Origin: Anaeramoeba ignava
Taxonomy: Eukaryota; Metamonada; Anaeramoebidae
NCBI GenBank assembly: GCA_028826165.1
Contig: JAPDFW010000073.1
Span: forward strand, 319,850 to 383,849
DNA: 64,000 nucleotides
Reading direction: 5' to 3'
Shown in pieces: positions 63,722 to 64,000 of the stretch; within the stretch, counting starts at the first letter, position 1; every line of letters starts with the position of its first letter. The notes under the pieces were generated by a model that saw only the letters and a list, made by a program, of their open reading frames with translations, was not told the origin of the DNA and made no database searches. The position numbers were made by a program, and so were the translations under genes.

Positions 63722-64000
63722 AATTAATTTTTGATTTTTTGATTTTTTAAAAATAAAAAAGATAAAAAGATAAAAAGATAAAAAGATAAAAAAGATAAAA
63801 AGATAAAAAAGATAAAAAAAAAGAAGAATGAAAATAATCTATTTTTTCAATTTTAATTTTTCTTTTATATTATTTTTAATTGATTAAATATTTAAATTTA
63901 TTTTTATTAAAAATTGAGATTAACAAATATTTTTTTCTTTTTTTTTGATTTTTATTTTTATTAATTAAATAATTCGATTTTATTTTTCATTTTCCTACCA
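63722..64000. other. AT-rich upstream region of polyubiquitin
   Basis: (GATAAAAA)n-type repeats at 63760-63820, then GAAGAATGAAAAT (a weak CAT block in minus sense, ~105 bp from the ATG). Beyond that, plain AT-rich sequence with no open frame to the window end. Confidence 0.5.

Overview
This is a nuclear genome segment from a single-celled eukaryote. The DNA is extremely AT-rich. Genes are split by GT-AG introns, and the proteins are eukaryote-specific: actin, AP-1 mu, AP-5 zeta, exportin-2/CSE1, AMPK/SNF1 alpha, Tudor-SN, WASH strumpellin, enhancer of polycomb, muskelin, DCAF7 and polyubiquitin. TAA, TGA and TAG all end genes, so the code is standard. The ANK-BTB and BTB-TLDc families, plus TCATTT initiator-like blocks before the start codons, fit an amoeboid protist, possibly an anaeramoebid metamonad. 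That placement is inference, not proof.

Layout, left to right: two tandem ankyrin-BTB genes (1-6967, minus); actin (7200-8332, plus); a 143-bp satellite; a BTB-TLDc gene; a 170-bp repeat; AP-1 mu; DCAF7; a TAF1A-like gene (all plus); CSE1 (minus); muskelin (plus); a large FYVE-domain gene (minus); a PAP2 phosphatase-like membrane protein (plus); enhancer of polycomb and AP-5 zeta (minus); AMPK alpha (plus); a 90-bp minisatellite; Tudor-SN (plus); a SmgGDS-like armadillo gene (minus); strumpellin (plus); a second BTB-TLDc gene (minus); a VPS9-domain gene with a very long Gln-Asn tract (plus); a small Cys-rich coiled-coil gene (plus); and a divergent two-unit polyubiquitin (minus).

Genes mostly alternate in strand. 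Divergent pairs share intergenic regions of about 100-400 bp. Convergent pairs nearly touch: 14 bp separates the TAF1A-like and CSE1 stops. Nearly every start codon is preceded within about 100-150 bp by one or more T-run/CAT/T-run blocks, always in the orientation of the gene. Large introns are each made almost entirely of one simple repeat, so they look intergenic. Exon joining by phase shows, for example, that the PAP2 gene starts with an 11-codon exon 832 bp upstream of its next exon.

Many clearly real genes carry one-base frameshifts, mostly at A or T runs (actin, CSE1, strumpellin, both BTB-TLDc genes, ankyrin gene B, VPS9, ubiquitin unit 2). The simplest explanation is long-read consensus error; true decay cannot be excluded from sequence alone. 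Several proteins act in endosomal and membrane traffic (AP-1, AP-5, WASH, FYVE, VPS9), but nothing shows that they form one cluster with a shared function.
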